Origin: Nitrospirillum pindoramense
GTDB taxonomy: Bacteria > Pseudomonadota > Alphaproteobacteria > Azospirillales > Azospirillaceae
Reading direction: 5' to 3'
NCBI RefSeq assembly: GCF_007827955.1
Contig: NZ_VITR01000002.1
Location: 124,001 to 188,000 of the forward strand
DNA length: 64,000 nt
Every line of letters begins with the position of its first letter. The stretch's first letter is position 1. Shown here piece after piece: positions 34,961-44,904 of the stretch. The notes under the pieces were generated by a model that was not told where the DNA came from, made no database searches, and saw only the letters and a list, made by a program, of their open reading frames with translations. Both the position numbers and the translations under genes were made by a program.

Positions 34961-36423
34961 CCCCGCCCCCCACCAGCAAAGTGCTGTGGACGGCGGCCGA
35001 TGCCGCCGCCGCCGCCAACGGGCGCGCGCTGGGCGCCGATTGGGCCGCCACCGGCGTGTCCATCAACACCCGCACCCTGAAGCCCGGCGACCTGTTCGTG
35101 GCGCTGAAGGGCCCCAACTTCGACGGCCACGCCTTCGTCGCGGTGGCCTTGCAGCGCGGGGCCGCCGCCTGCCTGGTAAGCCAGGTGCCGGAGGGCGTGC
35201 CGGCGGACGCCCCGCTGCTGCTGGTGGATGATACCCAGGCGGCGCTGGAAGATTTGGCGCGGGTGGCGCGGCTGAACGCCACCGCCAAGATCATCGCGGT
35301 CACCGGGTCCGTCGGCAAGACCAGCGCCAAGGAGTTCCTGCGCACCGCGCTCGGCGCGCTGGGGCCCACCTTCGCCACCGAAGGCAACCTGAACAACCAT
35401 CTGGGCGTGCCCCTGTCGCTGGCCAGCCTGCCGTCCGATGCGCGCTATGGCGTGTTCGAGATGGGCATGAACCATGCGGGGGAGATCGGCCCGCTGTCGC
35501 GCATGGCGCGGCCGGACATCGCCATCATCACCACGGTCGAGGCGGTGCACCTGGAGTTCTTCGCGTCCATCGAAGGCATCGCCGACGCCAAGGCCGAGAT
35601 TTTCGAGGGCATGTCGCGCCAGGGCACGGCCATCCTGAACCGGGACAACCCGCAATACGCCCGCCTGCTGGCCGCCGCCCGCACCCAGGGCGTGGGCCAG
35701 GTGCTGAGCTTCGGCGCCACCGCCGGGGCCGACGCCCGCCTGATTGACCTGGATCTGGGCCCGACCGGCAGCGACGTGACCGCCGAAATCCAGGGCGAGG
35801 TCATCCGCTATACCCTGGCCGTGCCCGGCCGCCACCAGGCGCTGAACAGCCTGGCCGTGCTGCTGGCCGTGGCCGCGGCGGGGGGGGACGTCACCGTCGC
35901 CGCCCAGGCCCTGGCCACCCTGGCCCCGGTGAAGGGCCGGGGTGTGCGCCAGAGCGTGCCGCTGCCCGCCACGCCCCATGGCGGCGGCAGCCTGACCCTG
36001 ATCGATGAAAGCTACAACGCCAGCCCCGTATCGGTGGCGGCCTCGGCATCCGTGCTGGGCCAGGCCCAGCCGGGTCCGGGCGGCCGGCGCATCGCGGTGC
36101 TGGGCGACATGCTGGAGCTGGGCACCGATGCCCCCGCGCTGCATGCCGGCTTGGCCGAGCCCCTGGTCAGCGCCGACGTGCGGCTGGTCTTCACCTGCGG
36201 CCCCCTCATGCGCCACCTGTTCAACCGCCTGCCGGCCGACCGCCGGGGCGCCCACGCCGACAGCAGCGCCGAGCTGGCCCCCCTGGTGGGGGCCGCCGTG
36301 CGCGCCGGCGACATCGTCATGGTCAAGGGGTCCGCCGGCAGCCGCATGGCGCTGGTGGTCGACGCCCTGAAAGCCCTGGATACTCCGCCTCCGCCCCCCT
36401 CACCCGCCGTCTCCGGGAGCTAA
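34957..36423 (+). CDS. murF: UDP-MurNAc-pentapeptide ligase MurF
   Basis: A 488-residue Mur ligase that adds D-Ala-D-Ala to the UDP-MurNAc-tripeptide in the cytoplasm. [14 protein letters not shown] [19 protein letters not shown] is the uridine region, [15 protein letters not shown] the ATP loop, [14 protein letters not shown] and [20 protein letters not shown] the family motifs, and [13 protein letters not shown] the C-domain. ATG 34957 overlaps murE (ATGA). Confidence 0.95.
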   Translation: MTPPPTSKVLWTAADAAAAANGRALGADWAATGVSINTRTLKPGDLFVALKGPNFDGHAFVAVALQRGAAACLVSQVPEGVPADAPLLLVDDTQAALEDLARVARLNATAKIIAVTGSVGKTSAKEFLRTALGALGPTFATEGNLNNHLGVPLSLASLPSDARYGVFEMGMNHAGEIGPLSRMARPDIAIITTVEAVHLEFFASIEGIADAKAEIFEGMSRQGTAILNRDNPQYARLLAAARTQGVGQVLSFGATAGADARLIDLDLGPTGSDVTAEIQGEVIRYTLAVPGRHQALNSLAVLLAVAAAGGDVTVAAQALATLAPVKGRGVRQSVPLPATPHGGGSLTLIDESYNASPVSVAASASVLGQAQPGPGGRRIAVLGDMLELGTDAPALHAGLAEPLVSADVRLVFTCGPLMRHLFNRLPADRRGAHADSSAELAPLVGAAVRAGDIVMVKGSAGSRMALVVDALKALDTPPPPPSPAVSGS

Positions 36424-36433
36424 GACCCGTCCC

Positions 36434-37519
36434 ATGTTGTTCAATTTGCTGTTCCCGCTGGCCGACGACTTCCAGCTTTTCAATCTGTTCCGGTACATCA
36501 CGTTCCGGACGGGCGGGGCCATGCTGACGGCGCTGATCATCAGTTTCCTGATCGGCCCGGGGGTTATCCGCTGGCTGAAGTCCATGCAGGGCGCGGGACA
36601 GCCCATCCGCACCGACGGGCCGGAGACGCACCTAAAGAAGAAGGGCACGCCCACCATGGGCGGCCTGATGATCATGATCTCGGTCCTGATCTCCACCGTG
36701 CTGTGGGTGGACGTCACCAACGCCTATACCTGGATCGTGCTGCTGGTGACCGTGGGCTTCGGCCTGGTGGGCTTCGGCGACGACTTCCTGAAGCTGACCA
36801 AGCGCAACACCAAGGGCCTGTCCGGCCGGGGCAAGATGGTGGCCATGATCGTGGTCTCCGGTGTGGCCACCGCCTGGTACCTGCATGTGGCGCAGAGCCC
36901 GCTGGACACCAGCCTGGCCGTGCCGTTCCTGAAGGACGTGCTGGTCCCCCTGGGCTTCCTGTTCGGGCCCTGGGCGGTGTTCGTCATCGTGGGCTCCAGC
37001 CATTCCGTGAACCTGACAGACGGCCTGGACGGCCTGGCCATCGTGCCCATCATGATCGCCGCCGCCAGCTTCGGCCTGATCGCCTACCTGTCGGGCAACG
37101 CCGTCTTCGCCAACTACCTGCAGATCCACCACGTGCCGGGCACGGGTGAACTGGCGGTGTTCTGTGGCGCCCTGGTGGGCGCCGGCCTGGGCTTCCTGTG
37201 GTTCAACGCGCCGCCGGCCATGGTGTTCATGGGCGACACGGGGTCGCTGGCCATGGGTGGTGCCTTGGGCACCGTCGCCATCATCACCAAGCATGAGCTG
37301 GTGCTGGCCATCATCGGCGGGCTGTTCGTGCTGGAGACGGTGTCGGTCATCGTGCAGGTCGCCAGCTTCAAGCTGACGGGCAAACGGGTGTTCCGCATGG
37401 CGCCGCTGCATCACCATTTCGAGAAAAAGGGCTGGTCGGAGCCCACCGTCGTCATCCGGTTCTGGATCATCGCCGTCATCCTGGCCCTGGCCGGCCTGTC
37501 CACCCTGAAGCTGCGTTAA
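36434..37519 (+). CDS. mraY: Phospho-MurNAc-pentapeptide translocase MraY
   Basis: A 361-residue, ten-helix inner-membrane enzyme that makes lipid I from UDP-MurNAc-pentapeptide and undecaprenyl phosphate. The catalytic motifs are [58 protein letters not shown] and the His-rich loop [15 protein letters not shown]. It starts 10 bases after murF and ends six before murD. Confidence 0.97.
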   Translation: MLFNLLFPLADDFQLFNLFRYITFRTGGAMLTALIISFLIGPGVIRWLKSMQGAGQPIRTDGPETHLKKKGTPTMGGLMIMISVLISTVLWVDVTNAYTWIVLLVTVGFGLVGFGDDFLKLTKRNTKGLSGRGKMVAMIVVSGVATAWYLHVAQSPLDTSLAVPFLKDVLVPLGFLFGPWAVFVIVGSSHSVNLTDGLDGLAIVPIMIAAASFGLIAYLSGNAVFANYLQIHHVPGTGELAVFCGALVGAGLGFLWFNAPPAMVFMGDTGSLAMGGALGTVAIITKHELVLAIIGGLFVLETVSVIVQVASFKLTGKRVFRMAPLHHHFEKKGWSEPTVVIRFWIIAVILALAGLSTLKLR

Positions 37520-37525
37520 GCCCCC

Positions 37526-38965
37526 ATGTCCCAGCCCATCCTCCTCCCCTCCTTCAAAGGCCGCCGCGTGGCGGTGATGGGCTTGGCGCGCTCCGGTTTG
37601 GCGGCAGCGCGCGTGCTGGCCGCCAGCGGGGCGGAGGTTCTGGCCTGGGACGACGGCGCCGGGGGCCAGAAGGCGGCGGAGGCCGCCGGCATCCCCCTGA
37701 CCAACCTGCATGAGGCTGATCTTTCGGGTGTCGCGGCCCTGGTGCTGTCGCCCGGCATTCCCCACACCTTCCCGGCGCCGCACCCAGTGGCGGCGCGGGC
37801 CAAGGCGGCCGGCGTGCCCATCATCGGCGATGTGGAGCTGCTGCGCCTGGCCCAGCCGGACGCCGCCTACGTCGGCATCACCGGCACCAACGGCAAGTCC
37901 ACCACCACCGCCCTGACCGGCCATATCCTGGCCCATGCCGGCCGCACCCTGGCCGTGGGCGGCAACCTGGGCATCCCCGTCCTGACTTTCCCGGCACTCG
38001 GTGCCCCCAACAACCCCAGGGGCGACGTCTATGTGCTGGAGATGTCAAGCTATCAACTGGAACTGACGCCCTCCCTGGGCTTCGACGCCGCCGTCCTGCT
38101 GAACATCACGCCCGACCATTTGGACCGCCACGGCGGCATGGATGGCTACATCGCCGCCAAGCGCCTGATCTTCCAGCCGGGCGCCCGCGATCCGTCCAAG
38201 CCCCCGGCCGTCGCCATCCTGGGGGTGGATGAGCCCAACACCGCCGCCATGGCCGACAGCCTGGAGTCGGAGGAGGGGCGCAAAGTCATCCGCATTTCAT
38301 CGGAACGCGCGGTGCCGGGCGGCGTTCACGCCGCCGATGGCGTGCTGGTGGACGATACCGAGGGACAAGCCTGGACCGTGGTCGACCTGCGCCAGTGCGC
38401 GGCCCTGCCCGGCCGCCACAACTGGCAGAACGCCTGCGCCGCCTATGCCGCCACCCGCGCCGTGGGCGTGCCGCCCGAGGTGATCGCCGAGGCGATGCGC
38501 ACCTTCCCCGGCCTGGTGCATCGCCAGCAGACCATCGCCACCCTCGACGGCATCCGCTTCGTCAACGACAGCAAGGCCACCAACGCCGACGCGGCGTCCA
38601 AGGCCCTGGGCTGCTACGAGGACATGTACTGGATCGTCGGCGGCAAGGCCAAGGAGGGCGGGCTCAGCGGCCTGGAACCCTTCATGGGTCGGGTGCGCCA
38701 CGCCTTCCTGATTGGTGAGGCGACGGAGGAATTCGCCCCCTGGCTGGAGGGCAAGGTCAGCTATGGCCGCTACGGCACGCTGGATCAGGCGGTACCCGCC
38801 GCCTACGCCCTGGCGAAACAGGCCGGCGGCGGCACGGTGCTGCTGTCCCCCGCCTGCGCCAGCTTTGACCAATATCCCAACTTCGAGGTGCGGGGCGACG
38901 CCTTCGTCCGCATCGTGCGCCAATTGGCCGACCAGTTGGAAGACGGAAAGGACGGGGCGTCATGA
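37526..38965 (+). CDS. murD: UDP-MurNAc-L-alanine--D-glutamate ligase MurD
   Basis: A 479-residue Mur ligase. The N-terminal Rossmann motif is VAVMGLARSGLAAARVL, the ATP loop GITGTNGKSTTTALTGHI, then LEMSSYQLELT, LNITPDHLDRHGGMDGY, GRHNWQNACAAYAA and FVNDSKATNADA. It adds D-Glu to UDP-MurNAc-L-Ala. The C-terminus overlaps ftsW by four bases (ATGA). Confidence 0.96.
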   Translation: MSQPILLPSFKGRRVAVMGLARSGLAAARVLAASGAEVLAWDDGAGGQKAAEAAGIPLTNLHEADLSGVAALVLSPGIPHTFPAPHPVAARAKAAGVPIIGDVELLRLAQPDAAYVGITGTNGKSTTTALTGHILAHAGRTLAVGGNLGIPVLTFPALGAPNNPRGDVYVLEMSSYQLELTPSLGFDAAVLLNITPDHLDRHGGMDGYIAAKRLIFQPGARDPSKPPAVAILGVDEPNTAAMADSLESEEGRKVIRISSERAVPGGVHAADGVLVDDTEGQAWTVVDLRQCAALPGRHNWQNACAAYAATRAVGVPPEVIAEAMRTFPGLVHRQQTIATLDGIRFVNDSKATNADAASKALGCYEDMYWIVGGKAKEGGLSGLEPFMGRVRHAFLIGEATEEFAPWLEGKVSYGRYGTLDQAVPAAYALAKQAGGGTVLLSPACASFDQYPNFEVRGDAFVRIVRQLADQLEDGKDGAS

Positions 38966-40086
38966 TCACGCTGTCGCGTACCGACCAATCCGTCATCGGC
39001 CGCTGGTGGTGGACCGTCGACCGCTGGACCCTGGCCACCGTCTTCCTCATCGCCACCATCGGCGTGGTGCTGATCCAGGCCGCCAGCCCGCCGGTGGCGG
39101 AACGCATCGGCCTGGATAACTTCCACTTCATCCAGCATCACGTGATGATGCTGATCCCCACCCTGATCATCATGGTGGGCGTGTCGCTGCTGTCACCCAA
39201 AGGCGTGCGGCGCATGGCGATGATCCTGTTCCTGCTGTCGCTGGCGGGGGTGGCCCTGACCCTGGTGTCGGGTGTGCAGATCAAGGGCGCGACGCGCTGG
39301 ATCCACCTGCCTGGCCTGTCGGTCCAGCCGTCGGAATTCATCAAGCCCGCCTTCGCCGTGGTGGCCGCCTGGCTGTTCGCCCAGGCCCGGCACACCAACA
39401 ACGTGGTCTATTTCGGCGTCTGCATCATCTTCTACCTGATGATCGTGGCCCTGCTGCTGATGCAGCCGGACCTGGGCATGACCTTCGTGGTCAGCGCCGT
39501 GTGGTTCGGCCAGTTCTTCATCGCCGGCCTGCCCATCCTGCTGGTGGCGGTGCTGGTGGTGTGCGGCCTGTCCGGCCTGGTCGGCGCCTACTTCCTGTTC
39601 CCGCACGTGCAGAGCCGCGTGAACCGCTTCCTTGATCCCGCCGCCGGCGACAACTACCAGGTCCAGCGCGCCCTGGACGCGTTCCAGCATGGCGGCCTGT
39701 GGGGCACCGGCCCCGGCCAGGGCACCGTCAAGATGACCATCCCCGACGCCCATGCCGACTTCATCTTCGCCGTGGCGGGGGAGGAACTGGGCATGCTGTG
39801 GTGCCTGTTCATCGTGCTGCTGTTCGGCGTGGTGGTGATGCGCAGCTTCGCCCGGGCGTACAGCGAGCAGAGCCTGTTCGTCATGCTGGGCGCCGCCGGC
39901 CTGGCCATGCAGTTCGGCCTGCAGGCCTGCATCAACATGGCCTCCAGCCTGCACATGATGCCGACCAAGGGCATGACCCTGCCCTTCATCAGCTACGGCG
40001 GCTCCTCCCTCATCGCGCTGGGCATCGGCGTCGGCATGCTGCTGGCCCTGACCCGCAAGCGCTTCGGCCAGGGGGACTTGCCATGA
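38962..40086 (+). CDS. ftsW: Septal glycosyltransferase FtsW
   Basis: A 374-residue SEDS-family protein with about ten membrane helices. It polymerises lipid II at the septum with FtsI. IKGATRWIHLPGLSVQPSEFIKPAF is the SEDS motif region; MQPDLGMTFVV, NYQVQRALDAFQHGGLWGTG (extracytoplasmic loop), PDAHADFIFAVAGEELG and LPFISYGGSSLIALGIGVGML are diagnostic. It overlaps murD upstream and murG downstream. Confidence 0.96.
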   Translation: MITLSRTDQSVIGRWWWTVDRWTLATVFLIATIGVVLIQAASPPVAERIGLDNFHFIQHHVMMLIPTLIIMVGVSLLSPKGVRRMAMILFLLSLAGVALTLVSGVQIKGATRWIHLPGLSVQPSEFIKPAFAVVAAWLFAQARHTNNVVYFGVCIIFYLMIVALLLMQPDLGMTFVVSAVWFGQFFIAGLPILLVAVLVVCGLSGLVGAYFLFPHVQSRVNRFLDPAAGDNYQVQRALDAFQHGGLWGTGPGQGTVKMTIPDAHADFIFAVAGEELGMLWCLFIVLLFGVVVMRSFARAYSEQSLFVMLGAAGLAMQFGLQACINMASSLHMMPTKGMTLPFISYGGSSLIALGIGVGMLLALTRKRFGQGDLP

Positions 40087-41195
40087 CCCAGCAGCAGCCC
40101 CCCACGGGCCCGATCGTCCTGGCGGCTGGCGGCACCGGCGGCCACCTGTTCCCGGCGGAGGCGCTGGCCAGGGCGCTGCGCGCCCGGGGCCATGCCGTGG
40201 TGCTGGTGACCGACACGCGCGGCCACGCCTTTGGCGAGGGGCTGGCGGATATCCCGGTGCACCGGGTGAGCGCCGGCACGCCCGGCCGTGGCCTGGCATC
40301 CAAGGCGCGCACCGCCCTGTCGCTGCTGGCCGGCGCCATGCAGGCCCGCCGCATCCTGAAGACCCTGAAGCCCGCCGTGGTGGTGGGCTTCGGCGGCTAT
40401 CCCTCCGTCCCCACGGTGTTCGCGGCCCAGCGCCTGGGCCTGCCGGTCGTGCTGCATGAGCAGAACGCCGTGATGGGCCGGGCCAACAAGCTACTGGCCG
40501 GCGGCGCCCGCCTGATCGCCACCTCCTTTCCCCAGGTCAGCGGCCTGCCGCGCCATGTGGCAACCGTGCGCACCGGTAACCCCGTGCGCCCCGCCATCCT
40601 GGACCTGGCCGGCCGCCCCTACACCGCCCCCACCAGCACCCTGTCCATCCTGGTGACCGGGGGCAGCCAGGGCGCTTCCGTCTTCAGCACCATCCTGCCC
40701 GCCGCTGTCGCCCGACTGTCGCCGGAGCATCGCCTGCGCCTGAGCATCAAGCAGCAGGCCCGGCCGGAAACGATGGAGCAGGCGCGGGAGGGGTACGCCG
40801 GCCTGGGCGTGGATGTCGAACTGGCCCCCTTCTTCCGCGATATGGCCGGTCGGCTGGATGCCTGCCACGTAGCCATTTGCCGTTCCGGTGCCGGAACGGT
40901 GGCGGAATTGGCGGTGGCCGGCCGCCCGGCCATCCTGGTGCCCTACCCCCAGGCCATGGACGACCACCAGACCGCCAACGCCAAGTCCCTGGTGGAGGCT
41001 GGCGGCGCCTGGCTGATGCCGCATGCCCAGTTCACGGCGGAAGCGCTGGCCGATCGCCTGGCCGCTTTCCTGGACGACCCGGCGCCGCTGGCCCTGGCGG
41101 CGGCCGGCGCCCGGTCCTTCGCCATCCCGGACGCGGCCGAGCGCCTGGCCGACGCCGTGCTGGAAACGGCCCAGAACAGGAGGGCCGCCGCATGA
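40083..41195 (+). CDS. murG: Lipid II synthase MurG
   Basis: A 370-residue GT-B glycosyltransferase that adds GlcNAc to lipid I on the inner membrane face. AAGGTGGHLFPAEALARAL is the N-terminal lipid/donor loop, VVGFGGYPSVPTVFAA the second glycine loop, HEQNAVMGRANKLL, RTGNPVRPAI, VTGGSQGASVFS, and RSGAGTVAELAVAGRPAILVP the UDP-GlcNAc site. ATG 40083 overlaps ftsW (ATGA), and its stop overlaps the start of the 37-codon ORF. Confidence 0.96.
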   Translation: MTQQQPPTGPIVLAAGGTGGHLFPAEALARALRARGHAVVLVTDTRGHAFGEGLADIPVHRVSAGTPGRGLASKARTALSLLAGAMQARRILKTLKPAVVVGFGGYPSVPTVFAAQRLGLPVVLHEQNAVMGRANKLLAGGARLIATSFPQVSGLPRHVATVRTGNPVRPAILDLAGRPYTAPTSTLSILVTGGSQGASVFSTILPAAVARLSPEHRLRLSIKQQARPETMEQAREGYAGLGVDVELAPFFRDMAGRLDACHVAICRSGAGTVAELAVAGRPAILVPYPQAMDDHQTANAKSLVEAGGAWLMPHAQFTAEALADRLAAFLDDPAPLALAAAGARSFAIPDAAERLADAVLETAQNRRAAA

Positions 41196-41305
41196 GCCCC
41201 CCTCGTAAGACAGGCTTCCCTCCCGCGGCACCGTTCGCCTATGGTCCCGCCGCCCCGGGGCCGGCCCGGGCGCAATCCCCCTATCGCAGCGGAGACGGCC
41301 AATGA
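41192..41305 (+). CDS. Coupled 37-residue ORF between murG and murC
   Basis: The ATG at 41192 overlaps the murG stop (ATGA), and its own TGA overlaps the murC ATG in the same way (41302-41305). The peptide is basic and rich in Pro, Ala, Gly and Tyr ([15 protein letters not shown], then [20 protein letters not shown]). No known family. If translated, it would couple murG to murC; otherwise murC depends on its own GGAGACGG site, which lies within this ORF. Confidence 0.45.
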   Translation: MSPPRKTGFPPAAPFAYGPAAPGPARAQSPYRSGDGQ

Positions 41306-42747
41306 GGGCGATGCCCCTGTCCATCGGCACCATTCATTTCGTGGGCATCGGCGGCATCGGCATGTCCGGCATCGCCGAGGTGCTGCACAATCTGGGCTAT
41401 TCCGTCCAGGGCAGCGACCTGGCCGACAACTACAACGTCAAGCGCCTGCGCGACCTGGGCATTCCCGTGTCCATCGGTCAGCGGGCGGAGAATTTGGGCG
41501 ACGCCGCCGTCGTCTGCATCTCCTCCGCCGTGAAGCGCGACAACCCCGAGGTCATGGCCGCCCGCGCGGCGCTGATCCCCGTGGTGCGGCGCGCCGAGAT
41601 GCTGGCGGAGCTGATGCGCCTGAAGTGGTCGGTGGCCATCGCGGGCACGCACGGCAAGACCACCACCACCTCGCTTGTATCGGCCCTGCTGGACGGCGCC
41701 GGCTTCGACCCCACCATCATCAACGGCGGCATCATCAACGCCCTCGGCACCAACGCCAAGCTGGGCTCCGGCGACTGGATGGTGGTCGAGGCGGATGAAA
41801 GCGACGGCACCTTCACCAAGCTGCCGTCCACCATCGCCGTGGTCACCAACATCGATCCCGAGCACCTGGACTTCTACGGCACCTTCGACAAGGCGCGCGA
41901 GGCGTTCGACCAGTTCGTGCAGAACATCCCGTTCTACGGCTTCGCGGCGCTATGCATCGACCATCCCGAGGTGCAAGCCCTGATCAGCCGGGTGGACCGC
42001 CGCATCGTCACCTACGGCTTCAACCCCCAGGCCGATCTGCGCGCCACCAACCTGCAGACCACGGTGCAGGGCGCCTTCTACGACGTCGTCGTTTCCGACC
42101 GCGTGGCGGGGGAGGAGCGGACCATCACCGGCCTGCACCTGCCCATGTACGGCCTGCACAACGTGCAGAACTCCCTGGCCGCCATCGCCGTCGCCCTCAA
42201 CATGGGCATCCGCGACGACAGCATCCGCCAGAGCCTGGCCAAGTTCAGCGGTGTGAAGCGCCGCTTCACCAAGACGGGGGAGAGCAACGGCATCGTCGTC
42301 ATCGACGATTACGGCCACCACCCGGTGGAGATCGCCGCGGTGCTGAGCGCCGCCCGCACCGCCGGCACCGGCCGCACCATCGCCGTGGTCCAGCCCCACC
42401 GCTACACCCGCCTGCAGAGCCTGTTCGAGGAGTTCTGCACCTGCTTCAACGACGCCGACGCCGTCATCGTCGCCGATGTCTATGCCGCCGGTGAGACGCC
42501 CATCCCCGGTGTCGCCAAGGAGGCGCTGGTCGACGGCCTGCGCACCCACGGCCACCGCCACGCCCTGCCCCTGCCCTCGCCCGAGGCGCTGCCGTCCATG
42601 ATCCGCGACATGGCGCGGCCGGGCGACCTGGTCGTCTGCCTGGGCGCCGGCAGCATCACCACCTGGGCCAACGCCCTGCCGGCGGAGCTGGACCGCCTGT
42701 TCGGCACCTCCATTCCCGGTTCGCATCATGGGGGGAGCCAGGGCTGA
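41302..42747 (+). CDS. murC: UDP-MurNAc--L-alanine ligase MurC
   Basis: A 481-residue Mur ligase that adds the first amino acid, L-Ala, to UDP-MurNAc. [19 protein letters not shown] is the uridine/Rossmann motif, [18 protein letters not shown] the ATP loop, [14 protein letters not shown] and [18 protein letters not shown] the central motifs, [15 protein letters not shown] and [15 protein letters not shown] the C-domain. GGAGACGG precedes the ATG. Confidence 0.96.
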   Translation: MRAMPLSIGTIHFVGIGGIGMSGIAEVLHNLGYSVQGSDLADNYNVKRLRDLGIPVSIGQRAENLGDAAVVCISSAVKRDNPEVMAARAALIPVVRRAEMLAELMRLKWSVAIAGTHGKTTTTSLVSALLDGAGFDPTIINGGIINALGTNAKLGSGDWMVVEADESDGTFTKLPSTIAVVTNIDPEHLDFYGTFDKAREAFDQFVQNIPFYGFAALCIDHPEVQALISRVDRRIVTYGFNPQADLRATNLQTTVQGAFYDVVVSDRVAGEERTITGLHLPMYGLHNVQNSLAAIAVALNMGIRDDSIRQSLAKFSGVKRRFTKTGESNGIVVIDDYGHHPVEIAAVLSAARTAGTGRTIAVVQPHRYTRLQSLFEEFCTCFNDADAVIVADVYAAGETPIPGVAKEALVDGLRTHGHRHALPLPSPEALPSMIRDMARPGDLVVCLGAGSITTWANALPAELDRLFGTSIPGSHHGGSQG

Positions 42748-42748
42748 C

Positions 42749-43723
42749 ATGATGGCGGAACGGCGCACGATGGATGAAGGAGAGGTCAGCCGGGGCACCG
42801 CCCTGCTGCGCCGCCTGCCGACCGTGCGCGGCCGCCTGACGCCAGATGCGCCCCTGGGCCCCCTGACATGGTTCCGCGTGGGCGGCCCGGCCGACGTGCT
42901 GTTCCGCCCAGCGGACGAGGACGACCTGGCCCAATTCCTCGCCGGCTGCCCGGCCGACGTGCCGATCACCGTCATCGGTGTCGCCAGCAACCTGCTGGTC
43001 CGCGACGGCGGCGTGCGGGGCGTGGTCGTCCGCCTGGGCGGCAGCTTCGCCCAGGTTTCCGTCGAGGGTGACCGGGTCCACGCCGGCGCCGGCGCCCTGG
43101 ACCTGACCGTGGCGCAGACGGCGCAGGCCGCCGGCCTGTCGGGGCTGGAGTTCCTGTCCGGCATCCCCGGCACCATCGGGGGCGCCATCCGCATGAACGG
43201 CGGCGCCTATGGCGGGGAAACGGTGGACGTGATCGAAAGCGCCGTGGGCATCGACCGCCAGGGCACCCGCCACGACTACAGCCGCGACGCGCTGCACCTG
43301 ACCTACCGCCACTGCGGCGTGCCGGAGGACGTGATCTTCACCGCCGCCACCCTGCGCGGGACGGCCGGCGACAAAGCCGCCATCCAGACCCGCATGGAGG
43401 AGATCGCGGCCGCGCGCGCCGCCAGCCAGCCCGTGCGCGCCCGTACCGGCGGCTCCACCTTCGCCAACCCACCAGGGGAGAAGGCCTGGGCCCTGGTGGA
43501 CAAGGCCGGCTGCCGCGGCCTGGTGGTGGGCGGCGCCCAGATGTCGGAAAAGCACGCCAATTTCATGCTGAACCTGGGCGACGCCACCGCGGCCGATATC
43601 GAGGCCCTGGGCGAGGAAGTGCGCCGCCGCGTCCTGGAAACCTCGGGCATCACCTTGCGCTGGGAAATCCGCCGCATCGGGGTGCCCTTGGACACGTGTG
43701 ACACGCCTGCGAATCAGTCCTGA
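42749..43723 (+). CDS. murB: UDP-N-acetylenolpyruvoylglucosamine reductase
   Basis: A 324-residue FAD enzyme that reduces enolpyruvyl-UDP-GlcNAc to UDP-MurNAc. [15 protein letters not shown] and [19 protein letters not shown] form the FAD domain; [21 protein letters not shown] is the pyrophosphate loop; [23 protein letters not shown] has the catalytic Ser. It is a type I MurB. ATG 42749 lies just after murC with GGGGGAG upstream; ATGs at 42728, 42752 and 42770 are also in frame. Confidence 0.95.
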   Translation: MMAERRTMDEGEVSRGTALLRRLPTVRGRLTPDAPLGPLTWFRVGGPADVLFRPADEDDLAQFLAGCPADVPITVIGVASNLLVRDGGVRGVVVRLGGSFAQVSVEGDRVHAGAGALDLTVAQTAQAAGLSGLEFLSGIPGTIGGAIRMNGGAYGGETVDVIESAVGIDRQGTRHDYSRDALHLTYRHCGVPEDVIFTAATLRGTAGDKAAIQTRMEEIAAARAASQPVRARTGGSTFANPPGEKAWALVDKAGCRGLVVGGAQMSEKHANFMLNLGDATAADIEALGEEVRRRVLETSGITLRWEIRRIGVPLDTCDTPANQS

Positions 43724-43971
43724 GCGGGTGCAGCAACCTCTGGAGCCCGAGTCGATTTTCGACCCATCCGGAGGACATAGGGAAAGACTAAGGGTAGTTA
43801 TACCCCGGTTGCAGCGGCCTGGACATTTCAACGCTATAGCTAGCGGTTTTCAAAAAGAGGCGCCAAGAAACTCACAAAATGTTGCGTTTCCCAGCGGTTC
43901 TGCAAAGGTGGGCTATCCTCTAGGGATTGTGTCGCCTGGCTGAACCGCCTCAGCCGATAGGGAGCCGTTTG
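43724..43971. other. Spacer before ddl, probable internal promoter
   Basis: The only large gap (248 bases) inside the dcw cluster. It is more AT-rich than the flanking genes and has no coding frame. Candidate -10 hexamers include TATAGC (about 43837) and TATCCT (about 43915), but I cannot pair either with a convincing -35. It probably gives ddl-ftsQ-ftsA-ftsZ an independent promoter. Confidence 0.4.
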
Positions 43972-44904
43972 ATGAGTGGTCACCAGCCTAAGCATGTCAC
44001 CGTCCTGATGGGCGGGTGGTCTGCCGAGCGCGAGGTGTCGCTTGTCAGCGGCGCGTCCATCGTCACCGCCTTGGAATCCAAGGGATATGTCGTGCGCGCC
44101 GTGGATGTGCAGCGCGACCTGGCCGGCCTGCTGGCGGCCCTGACGCCCAAGCCGGACGTCGTTTTCAATGCCCTGCACGGGCGCGGCGGTGAGGACGGCA
44201 TGATCCAGGGCGTCCTGGAATATCTGGGCGTGCCCTACACCCATTCCGGCGTCATGGCCTCCGCCGTCGCCATGGACAAGGCCATGACCAAGCGGGTGCT
44301 GGGCACCGTGGGCATGCCCATCGCCGAGGACGTCATCGCCACCCGCGAGGCGGTGCTGGTCGGCCACGTCATGGAACCGCCCTACGTCATCAAGCCGGTG
44401 GACGAAGGCTCCAGCGTCGGCGTGCGCATCGTCCATGCCGGCCACAACGGGCCGGCCGTCGAGGCGGAGCATTGGGTCTACGGCGACACCGTGATGGTGG
44501 AGAAGTTCATCCCCGGTCGGGAGTTGACCGTGGGTGTGGTGGGCGACCGCGCCCTGACCGTGACCGAGATCGTGGCCAGCACCGAGTTCTTCGACTACAC
44601 GGCCAAGTACACCGAGGGCCACGCCGTCCACGTCTGCCCGGCCCAGATCCCGGCCGAGGTGGCGGAGGAGGCCAAGCGCCTGGCGCTGCTGGCCCACCAG
44701 ACCCTGGGCTGCAGCGGCGTCAGCCGCAGCGACTTCCGCTGGGATGACGGCAAGCCCGGCGTCACCGGCCTCTGCTTCCTGGAAACCAACACCCAGCCGG
44801 GCTTCACGCCCCTGTCGCTGCTGCCGGAACAGGCGGCTTACGTTGGCCTCAGCTACGCCGACCTGTGCGGCTGGATTGTGGAGCACGCGGCATGCCACGG
44901 GTGA
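43972..44904 (+). CDS. ddl: D-alanine--D-alanine ligase
   Basis: A 310-residue ATP-grasp enzyme of the DdlB type that supplies D-Ala-D-Ala to MurF. VLMGGWSAEREVSLVSG is the N-terminal loop, ALHGRGGEDGMIQGVLEYL the second, YVIKPVDEGSSVGVRIV the ATP-grasp, and FLETNTQPGFTPLSLLPEQA the metal/substrate site. The motif has TQPG where most Ddl have NTLPGMT. ATG 43972 follows AGGGAG. Its 3' end overlaps ftsQ by 13 bases. Confidence 0.95.
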   Translation: MSGHQPKHVTVLMGGWSAEREVSLVSGASIVTALESKGYVVRAVDVQRDLAGLLAALTPKPDVVFNALHGRGGEDGMIQGVLEYLGVPYTHSGVMASAVAMDKAMTKRVLGTVGMPIAEDVIATREAVLVGHVMEPPYVIKPVDEGSSVGVRIVHAGHNGPAVEAEHWVYGDTVMVEKFIPGRELTVGVVGDRALTVTEIVASTEFFDYTAKYTEGHAVHVCPAQIPAEVAEEAKRLALLAHQTLGCSGVSRSDFRWDDGKPGVTGLCFLETNTQPGFTPLSLLPEQAAYVGLSYADLCGWIVEHAACHG

